Of a DNA stretch of 64,000 bases, positions 18,216 through 26,460 are shown piece after piece. This DNA comes from Alphaproteobacteria bacterium (GTDB lineage: Bacteria > Pseudomonadota > Alphaproteobacteria > Reyranellales > Reyranellaceae). Both the position numbers and the translations under genes were made by a program. The DNA is taken from NCBI GenBank assembly GCA_016870115.1, contig VGCH01000005.1, forward strand, positions 124,001 through 188,000, written 5' to 3'. The notes beneath the pieces are model-generated. The model was not told where the DNA came from and did no database searches. It worked only from the letters and a program-made list of their open reading frames with translations. The stretch's first letter is position 1, and each line of letters opens with the position of its first letter.

Positions 18216-18701
18216 TCAGGCGGTCCTCTGCCGCACCAGGTTGGTGCGCTTGAAGTCGATGGCGAGCTCGTCGCGCTGGTTCAGCCCCTCGGTGTGCCAG
18301 GTCACGATTCCGAACCCCTTGTGGGTGTCGGAAAGCCGGCGATCGAGAACCCGGCTGCGGGCGCGCAACGTGTCACCGGGATACACCGGCTGATAGAAGG
18401 TGAGTTCGTTCACGCCCAGGAAAGGGCCACCGCCTTCGCTCAGATCTTCGACGCTGAGGCCAAACACCGTGGTGAAGACCAGCATCGGATTGGCGACGAT
18501 TCCAGGATGGCCATGCGCTCGGGCATAGGCCGCGTTGTAGTAGTGCGGATTGAAGTGCAGCGTGAGCGTCGAGAATTGCGCTGTCTCACTCTCGGTGATT
18601 GTGCGGCCCCAATGGTGCTCGAAGACCCGGCCCACCTGGAAATCCTCATAGCGATTGCCCTTGGGGATGAGCTTCGCCCGGCTGCGGAAGTCGTCCGTCA
18701 T
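18216..18701 (-). CDS. MaoC-family hydratase, second copy
   Basis: A 161-residue single hotdog protein. Its opening GNRYEDFQVGRVFEHHWGRTI mirrors that of the neighbouring MaoC gene, and the active-site stretch is TLTLHFNPHYYNAAYA. The two proteins share the layout but are clearly diverged, so they could be two subunits of one hydratase or two enzymes acting on different intermediates. ATG at 18701 overlaps the stop of the MmgE/PrpD gene (ATGA), and the stop is one base before the acyl-CoA dehydrogenase start. Confidence 0.8.
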   Translation of the reverse strand: MTDDFRSRAKLIPKGNRYEDFQVGRVFEHHWGRTITESETAQFSTLTLHFNPHYYNAAYARAHGHPGIVANPMLVFTTVFGLSVEDLSEGGGPFLGVNELTFYQPVYPGDTLRARSRVLDRRLSDTHKGFGIVTWHTEGLNQRDELAIDFKRTNLVRQRTA

Positions 18702-20077
18702 GCCGCGCTCCGCGCCGCCCGCGCGAGTTCACCGATGTCAGCCAGGCTCTCGACGCGATCGATCAGGCGGCGCAAATCTCCGGCTCGGACGGTTCCGAGC
18801 ACGGGAATCGCGAGCGCGTCGAACTTGGCTTCGAGCGCCGCGCGCTGACGGGCGATGTCGGTGGCGGGAACACCGGCGTCGTACCGGGACTCGAGCCGCG
18901 TGCCATCGTCGAGCTCGATCGCCATCTCGGCCAGCGTGTGGGACCAATCCGACTGGAAATCGATCGAGACCTTCGAGCGCAGGACCGCCAGCGCCGGATC
19001 TGACGCGGTCGTCTCGCTGTAGGAGCCAAGCGCCGCGGTATCGAGTCCGGCGAGAGCCATGGCGACAGTCTGGCGGAGCGAAAACTTCGACTCCAGCCCG
19101 GTGCGCGGTTCGGCGATGTTGCAGACGCGATCCGCGCCGCTGTCGAGGCGCAGCTGGATGCGTCGCACGCGTTCCGGTGGGAAGTTGCTGCGCTGGCGCA
19201 GTTCGCGAGCGCACTCGATGGGAGCGTGGGTCAAGTAGCAGGCCGCGTGATACTTGAAGAGGTTGTTGCGCAGGTGCCATCCCTGCTGCGGCTCACCCAG
19301 CGCGGCCCCGGCCTCCAGATGATCGCTTTGAGACGACGCGAATCCCTGGTCGCATTCAAGCGAGTCAGAGCGCGCCGTGAATCCTCGCGCGGCAAGGCGC
19401 GCGGCGCGCAGGCCGTGCTCGGACGCGGTGCCGGCGTGCAGTGGCTTGCACATGGTGCCGAAGTTGGACTTGAGCCCGGCCGCCTGCGTCGCGGCGATCC
19501 CGAACGCTGTGGCGAGCCTCGCCGGGTCGAGCCCGAGCATCCGCCCCACCGCGGCCGTCGCCGCGAACGACCCGACCGTGCCCGTGACGTGGAAGCCCTT
19601 GAGGTAGTGGCTCGGGGCGACCAGCCGTCCAACGCGGCCCGAGGTTTCATAGCCCGCGACGAACGCCTCGATGAAGGCGCGGCCGCTCGCACGACGTTGT
19701 TCTCCCAGCGCCAGGATGGCCGGGACGACAGTGACGGTGGGGTGGCCGCCCATGGCGAAATTCACGTCGTCGTAATCCAGCGCGTGGCTGGCGGATCCGT
19801 TGATCAGCGCGGCTGCCGACGGCGTAACGGTCTCGCCCCGCCCGACCAGCGAGATCGTGCCGGTCGCGCCATCTTCCAACGCCTCTTGCACCAGGATGTC
19901 GGTGAGTTCCTCCCGCGCGCCCGCGAGCGTGACGGCGAACCAGTCCAACAGGCATTGCTTGGTCCGTTCCAGCAGGTCATCCGGGAGGTCCGCCCAGCCA
20001 AGGCGCGCGGCGCGTCCGGCGATGGCGGCTGTGACGGCGGGCGGCGGAACGGACGATGCGGCGCGGGCGGCAGTCAT
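18698..20077 (-). CDS. MmgE/PrpD family protein
   Basis: A 459-residue protein of the MmgE/PrpD family, which includes 2-methylcitrate dehydratase and cis-aconitate decarboxylase (the itaconate-forming Irg1/ACOD1). The all-helical domain carries ALDYDDVNFAMGGHPTVTVVPAILALGE (about 95-125) with the family's Asp and His; the small domain starts near residue 270 (YHAACYLTHAPIE). It is the promoter-proximal gene of the six-gene cluster, with AGGAG before the ATG at 20077. The exact reaction is unknown: decarboxylation, hydration or isomerisation of a tricarboxylate or dicarboxylate is possible. Confidence 0.85.
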   Translation of the reverse strand: MTAARAASSVPPPAVTAAIAGRAARLGWADLPDDLLERTKQCLLDWFAVTLAGAREELTDILVQEALEDGATGTISLVGRGETVTPSAAALINGSASHALDYDDVNFAMGGHPTVTVVPAILALGEQRRASGRAFIEAFVAGYETSGRVGRLVAPSHYLKGFHVTGTVGSFAATAAVGRMLGLDPARLATAFGIAATQAAGLKSNFGTMCKPLHAGTASEHGLRAARLAARGFTARSDSLECDQGFASSQSDHLEAGAALGEPQQGWHLRNNLFKYHAACYLTHAPIECARELRQRSNFPPERVRRIQLRLDSGADRVCNIAEPRTGLESKFSLRQTVAMALAGLDTAALGSYSETTASDPALAVLRSKVSIDFQSDWSHTLAEMAIELDDGTRLESRYDAGVPATDIARQRAALEAKFDALAIPVLGTVRAGDLRRLIDRVESLADIGELARAARSAA

Positions 20078-20138
20078 GCGGAACTCCTGAGAGGGAGCCA
20101 GTGTCCGTCACCCCTGAAAGCGTGTCCAGAAAGTGGCC

Positions 20139-20750
20139 TTAGCGCTTCCGCGCAACGATATGGAAGATGTGCCAGTGCTTGGTATTGCCGTGGGCGGTCA
20201 CCCCTTCTGTTTCCTCTTCCTCGAACAACTCCAGCTCAAACCCGGACAAGCGCTCCAACGCTGCGGAGCGCGCCAGGAACGTGATGCCAGCGCGGCCGTT
20301 CCAGCTATCGCGCTCGCCGTACCACTGACCGCAGAAACGTCCCCCGGGCCGTAAGGCGCGACCGATTCGTCGCCAGACACGATCGAAGTCTGGTGGGGCA
20401 CAGAGGGGGAGGGAGAAGCTTGAATTGACGATGGCGAGATCCTCGGGAAGTGGCGCGTTCTCGTGCCGCGCGACCACGGCATGGACGCTAGCGCCCGATG
20501 GCAGGTCGGGGCGGCCGAGCAGCTGCCGCAATGCTTCCGGCTCAGCATCGATCGCAGTGAGCGGCCAACCCCGTCGCAAGAACTCGATCGCGTCCCTCCC
20601 CGAACCGCAGCCGAGGTCGGCGGCGCGGTCTTCAGGGCGGGGCGCGCCCGCGAGGTCGAGCGCTGACATGGCGGTTCGGCGAGGCGGCCGGTCGGCGAGG
20701 CGTCGGTAGTAGGCACCCCAGTCTCGGGGCAGTGGGGAAGGCGGGTTCAT
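20139..20750 (-). CDS. Class I SAM-dependent methyltransferase
   Basis: A 203-residue Rossmann-fold methyltransferase starting at the ATG at 20750; the longer frame upstream overlaps the divergent ABC ATPase gene. Motif I is AADLGCGSGRDAIEFLRRGW (about residues 43-62), then ID for ribose binding, LAIVNSSFSLPL as motif IV and LRPGGRFCGQWYGE as the following strand. Overall it resembles small TehB-like methyltransferases. Its C-terminus has an acidic ELFEEEETEG stretch. The substrate is unknown. Confidence 0.75.
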   Translation of the reverse strand: MNPPSPLPRDWGAYYRRLADRPPRRTAMSALDLAGAPRPEDRAADLGCGSGRDAIEFLRRGWPLTAIDAEPEALRQLLGRPDLPSGASVHAVVARHENAPLPEDLAIVNSSFSLPLCAPPDFDRVWRRIGRALRPGGRFCGQWYGERDSWNGRAGITFLARSAALERLSGFELELFEEEETEGVTAHGNTKHWHIFHIVARKR

Positions 20751-20796
20751 GTTCCTCTGCGGGCCGGCTGCGATCCATGCTAGAGGCTGCCGCGGC

Positions 20797-21858
20797 ATGA
20801 GCAAACTGGCGCTCCTCAAGGTTTCTCGGCGCTTTGGCGACGTGGCGGCGGTGTTGGACGTGACGCTCGACCTGGCGGCAGGCGAGTTCCTGTCGCTTCT
20901 CGGCCCGTCGGGTTGCGGCAAGACGACGACGCTTCGAATGATTGCCGGCTTCGTTCCGCCCAGCACTGGTCGCATTGAGATGGACGGGCGCACGATATCG
21001 GAGCCTGGCGCGGTCCTGCTGCCGGAGAAGCGGCGCATGTCCATGATTTTCCAGAACTACGCGCTCTGGCCGAACATGACCGTCGCGGAGAACGTCGCCT
21101 TCGGCCTCGAGGTGCGCAAGTTGGCGCGCGCCGAGATCGAACGCCGCGTCGATCGCATGCTCGACGTGGTACGCCTGCGCGACATGAAGGATCGCTATCC
21201 CTCGACGCTGTCTGGCGGCCAGCAGCAGCGGGTCGCCCTCGCGCGCGCGATCGTGGTCGAGCCCGAAGTTCTGTTGCTGGATGAACCGCTATCCAACCTC
21301 GACACCGGCCTGCGCGAGGAGATGCGCACCGAGATTCGGCGGCTTCACGACGCGTTCCGGATCACCACGGTCTACGTGACACACGATCAGGGCGAGGCAA
21401 TGGTCGCCTCGGATCGCATCGCCGTGATGAACGAAGGCCGTATCGAGCAGGTCGACACGCCGCAGCTTCTCTACGCTCGGCCGGCAAACCGCTTCGTCGC
21501 GAGTTTCGTCGGACGTACAAATTTCTTGACCGGGCGAAAGCAGGGCGGAACCGTTGCTTTCGACGGATTCGCGATCGCCGCCGCGCTCCTGGAACGCCCG
21601 GACGAGGGGGCCCCGCTGGTCTACTCTCTGCGACCACCCTCGATCGAGCTCCGCCTCGACCCGGGTTCCGGTTCCGGCGTGCGAATCGAGGCTGAAATTG
21701 CGTCGCGGGCCTACCTCGGGGAATACTGGGATTATCAGGCACGGCCGGTCGGCGGGGGGCTCACTCTGCGTCTGGCGGCGCCGCCGCGGACCGCGGTTGA
21801 GGTCGGACGCCGCGTCTGGCTCGAGATCGATCCCGCCGCAATGGTTCGCGTCGAATAG
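20797..21858 (+). CDS. ABC transporter ATP-binding protein, PotA/FbpC type, without partner genes
   Basis: A 353-residue ATPase with a C-terminal TOBE-like domain (about 240-353). Walker A GPSGCGKTTT (36-45), Q-loop FQNYALWPNMTV, signature LSGGQQQRVALARA, Walker B LLLDEPLSNLD and the switch His in VTHDQGEAM are all intact, so it should hydrolyse ATP. Relatives energise uptake of polyamines, iron, sulfate or phosphonates. No permease or binding-protein gene is nearby; it is instead followed after 14 bases by a CoA-transferase gene. It must borrow membrane subunits encoded elsewhere or have been stranded by rearrangement. Confidence 0.85.
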   Translation: MSKLALLKVSRRFGDVAAVLDVTLDLAAGEFLSLLGPSGCGKTTTLRMIAGFVPPSTGRIEMDGRTISEPGAVLLPEKRRMSMIFQNYALWPNMTVAENVAFGLEVRKLARAEIERRVDRMLDVVRLRDMKDRYPSTLSGGQQQRVALARAIVVEPEVLLLDEPLSNLDTGLREEMRTEIRRLHDAFRITTVYVTHDQGEAMVASDRIAVMNEGRIEQVDTPQLLYARPANRFVASFVGRTNFLTGRKQGGTVAFDGFAIAAALLERPDEGAPLVYSLRPPSIELRLDPGSGSGVRIEAEIASRAYLGEYWDYQARPVGGGLTLRLAAPPRTAVEVGRRVWLEIDPAAMVRVE

Positions 21859-21872
21859 GAGAGTTTGCACCG

Positions 21873-23048
21873 ATGACCGCGCCACTCGCCCGATTCACCG
21901 TCCTTGATCTCACGCGCGTTCGGGCCGGTCCGACTGCGGTCCGCTATCTCGCCGACTGGGGCGCCAATGTCGTCAAGATTGAGATGCCGCCCTCGGCCGG
22001 CGAGCAGGACATGGGAGGCCCGCGCCACGGGCCGGACTTCCAGAACCTTCATCGCAACAAGCGCTCGATCACGCTCAATCTCAAGGAGCCGGATGGCCGC
22101 GCTGTCTTCATGAAGATGGTCGAGAAGGCCGATGTGGTGGTCGAGAACTACCGCGCCGACGTGAAGTTCCGCCTCGGGATCGACTACGAGAACCTGAAGA
22201 AGGTGAATCCGCGCATTGTGCTGGGGTCGATCTCGGGCTTCGGTCAGGACGGCCCCTATGCCGGTCACGCTGGCTTCGACCAGATCGCACAGGGCATGGG
22301 CGGGCTGATGTGGATCACCGGCATGCCGGGGCAGGGACCCGTGCGGGCCGGTATTGCCGTGGCCGATGTCGGCGCGGGCCTGCATTGCGCGATCGGAATC
22401 CTGATCGCGCTATTGGGCCGCGAGAGCTCCGGTGAGGGGCAGTGGGTATCGACTTCACTCCTGCAGGCAATGATCTCGATGTGCGACTTCCAGGCAGCAC
22501 GCTGGACGATCGGACGCGAAGTTCCGGGGCAGGCGGGCAACAACCACCCAACGTCGATCCCGACCGGCGTCTTTAAGACCTCGGACGGCTACATCAACAT
22601 CGCGGCGTCCGGAGGCCACATCTATCGGCGCTTTTGCAAGGCCATCGCCGCCGAGGAGCTCACCACCGATGAGCGTTTCTCGACCGACAAGGCGCGCAGC
22701 CGCAATCGCGACGCGCTGAACGCGGAGATCGAGGCGCGGGTATCGAAATTCACCAGTGCCGCGCTCGTGAAGCTGCTGAACGAGGCCGGTGTCCCTGCGG
22801 GCCCGATCTACAAGATGGACGAGATGTTCGCAGACCCGCAGGTCAAGCACCTCAAGATGGCCCATCCGGTCAAGTCGGCCAAACTCGGCGAGATCGAGGT
22901 CATCGGCCAGGCGATCAACATGAGCGCGACGCCGTTCCAGATGCGTGGCGCGACGCCTGAACAGGGCGAGCACACCGACAGCGTCCTGGCCGAGTTCGGC
23001 TACGACGCCGCGTCCATCGCCGACTTCCGCAAGCGCGGCGTCATCTGA
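21873..23048 (+). CDS. Class III (CaiB/BaiF) CoA-transferase
   Basis: A 391-residue family III CoA-transferase similar to formyl-CoA:oxalate transferases. The N-terminal FTVLDLTRVRAGPTAVRYLADWGANVVKIE, a HRNKRSITLNLK block, the catalytic Asp136 in GHAGFDQIAQGMGG and GISGFGQDGPYA-like strands are present. It probably activates a carboxylic acid to its CoA thioester for the enzymes encoded next. It lies in a run of five co-directional genes with gaps of 10-14 bases or overlaps. The true acid substrate is not evident. Confidence 0.88.
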   Translation: MTAPLARFTVLDLTRVRAGPTAVRYLADWGANVVKIEMPPSAGEQDMGGPRHGPDFQNLHRNKRSITLNLKEPDGRAVFMKMVEKADVVVENYRADVKFRLGIDYENLKKVNPRIVLGSISGFGQDGPYAGHAGFDQIAQGMGGLMWITGMPGQGPVRAGIAVADVGAGLHCAIGILIALLGRESSGEGQWVSTSLLQAMISMCDFQAARWTIGREVPGQAGNNHPTSIPTGVFKTSDGYINIAASGGHIYRRFCKAIAAEELTTDERFSTDKARSRNRDALNAEIEARVSKFTSAALVKLLNEAGVPAGPIYKMDEMFADPQVKHLKMAHPVKSAKLGEIEVIGQAINMSATPFQMRGATPEQGEHTDSVLAEFGYDAASIADFRKRGVI

Positions 23049-23059
23049 AGGGGACAACG

Positions 23060-23854
23060 ATGCCCAGCCCGACTCCGCGCATGCTCGCCGAGAAACACGG
23101 CGCCGTTGGTCGCATGGTGTTCAACAAGCCGGAACGTCTAAACGCGACCTCGCTCGACATGTGGGAGGCGATCCCGACGATCCTCGACGACTTCGAGAGC
23201 GATCCGGCTATCCGGGTCATTGTGGTGACCGGGGCGGGCGACAAGGCCTTCGTCTCCGGTGCCGACATCTCGGAGTTCGAAACGGTCCGATCGACGCCCG
23301 AACAGGTCCAGCGCTACGAGGAGATCGCCGAGCGCGCGAGCGGTCGGCTGGCGCGCTGTTCGAAGCCCACGATTGCGCGCATTCGCGGCTATTGCGTGGG
23401 CGGCGGACTTGCGACGGCGCTCACGTGCGACTTGCGGATCGCCTCTGAAGACTCCCGCTTTGCCGTGCCTGCCGCCAAGCTCGGTCTCGGCTATCGCGCG
23501 GCTGGCATCCAGACCCTGATGAGCTTGGTCGGCCCCGCCTTCGCCAAGGAGATCTTCTACACTGGGCGTCAGTTCACGGCGGCCGAGGCGCAGGGCATGG
23601 GGCTCGTCAATCGCGTCGTGCCAGTCGCCGAGCTTGATGCCTACGTCATGCGCTATTGCGAGACCATCGCGGCTAATGCGCCGCTCACCATCCACGCCGT
23701 CAAGCGTACGGTCGAGGAGCTCTCCCGTCTTGATGGTAGGCCGGACCTGGGCCGATCGGCGGCGCTGGTGAAGGAGTGCTTTGAGTCCGCAGACTACATC
23801 GAGGGTCGACGCGCGTTCATGGAAAAGCGCCGGCCGGTTTTCAAGGGACGTTGA
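23060..23854 (+). CDS. Enoyl-CoA hydratase/isomerase family protein lacking both usual glutamates
   Basis: A 264-residue crotonase-fold protein. The oxyanion loops are intact (FVSGADI 64-70; GYCVGGGLATALTCDL 110-125). At the position of the first catalytic Glu there is Ala118, and at the second, in VPAAKLGLGY (136-145), Ala138. It therefore cannot work as a standard hydratase and may catalyse decarboxylation, hydrolysis or isomerisation with other residues, or act on an unusual thioester. It is between the CoA-transferase and the PhyH dioxygenase gene, 11 bases after the former. Confidence 0.85.
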   Translation: MPSPTPRMLAEKHGAVGRMVFNKPERLNATSLDMWEAIPTILDDFESDPAIRVIVVTGAGDKAFVSGADISEFETVRSTPEQVQRYEEIAERASGRLARCSKPTIARIRGYCVGGGLATALTCDLRIASEDSRFAVPAAKLGLGYRAAGIQTLMSLVGPAFAKEIFYTGRQFTAAEAQGMGLVNRVVPVAELDAYVMRYCETIAANAPLTIHAVKRTVEELSRLDGRPDLGRSAALVKECFESADYIEGRRAFMEKRRPVFKGR

Positions 23855-23864
23855 GGAGAAACCC

Positions 23865-24746
23865 ATGGCCCGTCTCACCCGCGCCGAGATCGACGCCTTC
23901 TGGCGTGACGGCTATCTGATGGTCGAGAATGCCGTGTCGCCGGCACAGCTCGCGGCGCTGAGATCCGAGATCGCAGGTTGGGTCGAAGAGAGTCGGGCTC
24001 ATACCGCGCCGTTCGGGACGCCCACAATCGATGGCCGACCGCGCTTCGACATGGGAGCCGAGCACACGGCCGCCCGACCGGCGCTGCGCCGGATCAACAA
24101 CCCGTCCGACATCTCCGAGGCCTACCTCGATGTGATGCGCAATGCCGCGACCGTCGACATGGTGGCCGACCTGGTGGGGCCGGACGTCAAGTTCCACCAC
24201 TGCAAGATCAACCTCAAGCTCGCCGGCGCGCGGACGGAAGTCGCCTACCACCAGGACTTCGCCTACACGCCGCATACCAACGATGATGTTGTTACAGCAC
24301 TGTTATTCCTGGATGACATCGACGAGGACAATGGCTGCCTGACCGTGGTTCCGGGATCGCATCGCGGCCCGATGCATTCGCTGTTTGAGGGTGAGCGCTT
24401 CACGGGCGGTGTGGCGGCCGACGAGGAGAGGCGCGCCTTGGCGACGTCGGTTTCCTGCGTCGGCAAGGCAGGGAGCGTTTGCCTGATGCACACGAGGCTG
24501 CTGCACGGCTCCGCCGCAAACCGCTCCGACGCCCCGCGCGGACTCTATATCTGCGTGTATAGCGCTGCCGATGCTGTGCCGATCGCGCGCAATCCGATGC
24601 CAAGCCCTAACGAGGGCCGCATTGTGCGCGGACACGAGGCCCGCTTTGCCCGCCTGAAGCCGGGCCTGATTGAACTGCCGAAGCAGCCGAAGTCGGCGTC
24701 TTTCTTCACCGTGCTGGGGCAGGAGTCCAAGCAGGCGGCCGAATGA
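23865..24746 (+). CDS. Phytanoyl-CoA dioxygenase (PhyH) family protein
   Basis: A 293-residue Fe(II)/2-oxoglutarate dioxygenase. The facial triad is visible: His129 and Asp131 in YHQDFAYTPHTND, and His214 in MHTRLLHGSAANRS, followed by an Arg about 6-11 residues later for 2-oxoglutarate binding. A DIDEDNGCLTVVPGSH segment is typical of the family. It would hydroxylate an acyl-CoA or small molecule made by the preceding enzymes. The start at 23865 has GAGGAGAA upstream; the longer frame overlaps the crotonase gene. Its last bases overlap the next gene as ATGA. Confidence 0.88.
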   Translation: MARLTRAEIDAFWRDGYLMVENAVSPAQLAALRSEIAGWVEESRAHTAPFGTPTIDGRPRFDMGAEHTAARPALRRINNPSDISEAYLDVMRNAATVDMVADLVGPDVKFHHCKINLKLAGARTEVAYHQDFAYTPHTNDDVVTALLFLDDIDEDNGCLTVVPGSHRGPMHSLFEGERFTGGVAADEERRALATSVSCVGKAGSVCLMHTRLLHGSAANRSDAPRGLYICVYSAADAVPIARNPMPSPNEGRIVRGHEARFARLKPGLIELPKQPKSASFFTVLGQESKQAAE

Positions 24747-25527
24747 TCGACCGCTTCCCCGGCATCGCAGAGGGCGACGCGCGGGGCGAACTCGCGGCGA
24801 CCTTTGCCGACATTCGGGCGACTATCGGCGTTCCGGTCGTCAATTTCGTGTGGCGCCACCTCGCGACGATCGACGGGGGCCTGGACTGGGCTTGGCGCAG
24901 TGTCCGCCCTCTCTACGTCTCGGGGGACGTGTTCATGTTGGCGGGCACTGTGCGGGCCGGGTTGGTGTTGCCGGGGCTGGGATCGCTGGTGGGACCGGAA
25001 CCCGCGGGTATCGACGCCGTACTGGCAAGCTACGACCATTCCAACACGGTCAATCTTGTCGCGCTCTCCGCCCTGCTGGCGGACGCCCGCGCCGGTCAGG
25101 CGGTGGCGGGGCACGCTGCGCCGCTGGTGGCCCCCAGGTCAGGTTGCCGCCGCTGTTGGCCGAGAAGGACGTCGCTCCGGAAACCTGGCGTCGCGTTCTG
25201 GCGCTCAATCGGCTGGGTGACGCACCATCGCCCGCGATATTGGCGAGCATGTATCGCCATCTTGCCCATTGGCCGTCGTTTCTTGCGCGGATCGAAGTCG
25301 CGCTCACGCCGGCCGCGGCCGACGGTTCTCTGGCACGCACGATCTCGGCCAACCGGGCGCTGGCCGAACGACTGGGAGCGAGCGTTCGCGATCGCCTTGG
25401 AAGTCCCAACGCCGACGATGTCACCCGACGTGAGGCGCGCCATGCAGTAGCGGCCTTCGTGGAGCATGCCATCGCCAAAATGGTGACGATCTGCCGGGCG
25501 ATCCGCGTCGCCCGCGGTGTCGCCTGA
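24743..25527 (+). pseudogene. DehI-like (2-haloacid dehalogenase family) protein, disrupted by a frameshift
   Basis: The first part (24743 to about 25130) reads GELAATFADIRATIGVPVVNF and RHLATIDGGLDWAW, resembling the N-terminal repeat of DehI-type dehalogenases. After the run of five C at 25131-25135 coding continues in another frame with QVRLPPLLAEKD, and runs to TGA at 25525-25527 as a sensible helical C-terminal half. One extra C would restore a single protein of about 261 residues. So this is either a recent one-base deletion in a homopolymer or a sequencing error. It begins with an ATGA overlap with the PhyH gene. The family link is from memory of DehI and is moderate. Confidence 0.65.
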
Positions 25528-26382
25528 CTATTCCGCGGCTCTCCGGGAGGCGGTTCGCCGCGCGAGCCACTCCTGCATGGCGTCTTCCATGGTCAGAAAA
25601 ACCGCGCCGCCCTCGATCAGGCGTTGGATCAGCCGCTCCAGCATCATCATTCGATGACCACGACCGACGACGTGGGGATGGAATGTGTAGGTCAGGATGC
25701 CGAAGTCGGCGATGCGGGTCATGTAGGTGAAATCATCGACGAAATTCTCGAGAACGGCGCTCGCATTCATAAGGCCAGCCTGGATCGATCCATTGGGATT
25801 GCGCATGTACTCGAAGTGCGGAAAGTCATCGAGCGACCAGCTGATCGGCATCTCCACAAGTGCAGTCTCGCGGCCGCGCCGAAAGGGCTTGAGCAATTCC
25901 GCGACGTCACCCTGCCGGGCATAGTAGCAGTCGTAGTCGTGGCCCATCATTGAGCTGTCGTAGCGGATGCCATGCTTCAGCAGCAATTCGATGGAGTGGG
26001 GTGAGAGGTCCCAGGCGGGCGAGCGATAGCCGCGCGCCGTCCGACCACTCACGCGCTTGATCGATTCGTTGCCGCGGACGATCTCCTCCTCCTCCTCTTC
26101 GCGGCTGAGCCCAACCGGTAGCCGATGGGTCCAGCCATGGTGAGCGAGTTCATGGCCGGCCTCGACGTAGGGCATCACGGCTTCGGGCGTGCTGTCGATC
26201 GTATGGCCTGGAGTAAAGAATGTCCCCTTGATCCCGTAGCGCCGCAACAGGTCGACGATCCGTGGAATGGCGACGATGTCGTACTCACCACGCGAGATGG
26301 GCGTCGGGGAGGTGAGGCCGCGGGCGATAAACCCTGACAGGTGATCGTGGTCAAACGTGAGACAGACGATGTGTCGGGCCAT
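25528..26382 (-). CDS. Polysaccharide deacetylase family protein (NodB/PuuE-like)
   Basis: A 284-residue NodB-homology protein. The ATG at 26382 follows GGGAGGAA on the minus strand; the upstream extension is rejected. Metal and catalytic residues fit the fold: TFDHDH (9-14) and HELAHHGWTH (77-86), followed by RGYRSPAWDLSPHSIELL. There is no signal peptide, so it acts in the cytosol and more likely belongs with PuuE-type allantoinase or cyclic-imide hydrolases than with cell-wall deacetylases. A run of six Glu lies at about residues 96-101. Its stop codon directly abuts the stop of the convergent DehI-like gene. Confidence 0.82.
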   Translation of the reverse strand: MARHIVCLTFDHDHLSGFIARGLTSPTPISRGEYDIVAIPRIVDLLRRYGIKGTFFTPGHTIDSTPEAVMPYVEAGHELAHHGWTHRLPVGLSREEEEEEIVRGNESIKRVSGRTARGYRSPAWDLSPHSIELLLKHGIRYDSSMMGHDYDCYYARQGDVAELLKPFRRGRETALVEMPISWSLDDFPHFEYMRNPNGSIQAGLMNASAVLENFVDDFTYMTRIADFGILTYTFHPHVVGRGHRMMMLERLIQRLIEGGAVFLTMEDAMQEWLARRTASRRAAE

Positions 26383-26460
26383 GGCAGTTCCTCCCGCAGA
26401 CAGTCTACGGGGATTTGTTGCATTCGCCCAAACCGCACTGCATGATCGCGGCAACGACAA

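Noticed and set aside
20078-20138. A repeated GGACAC motif upstream of the MmgE/PrpD gene
   Set aside because: Two 6-base copies about 21 bases apart are too short to separate from chance.
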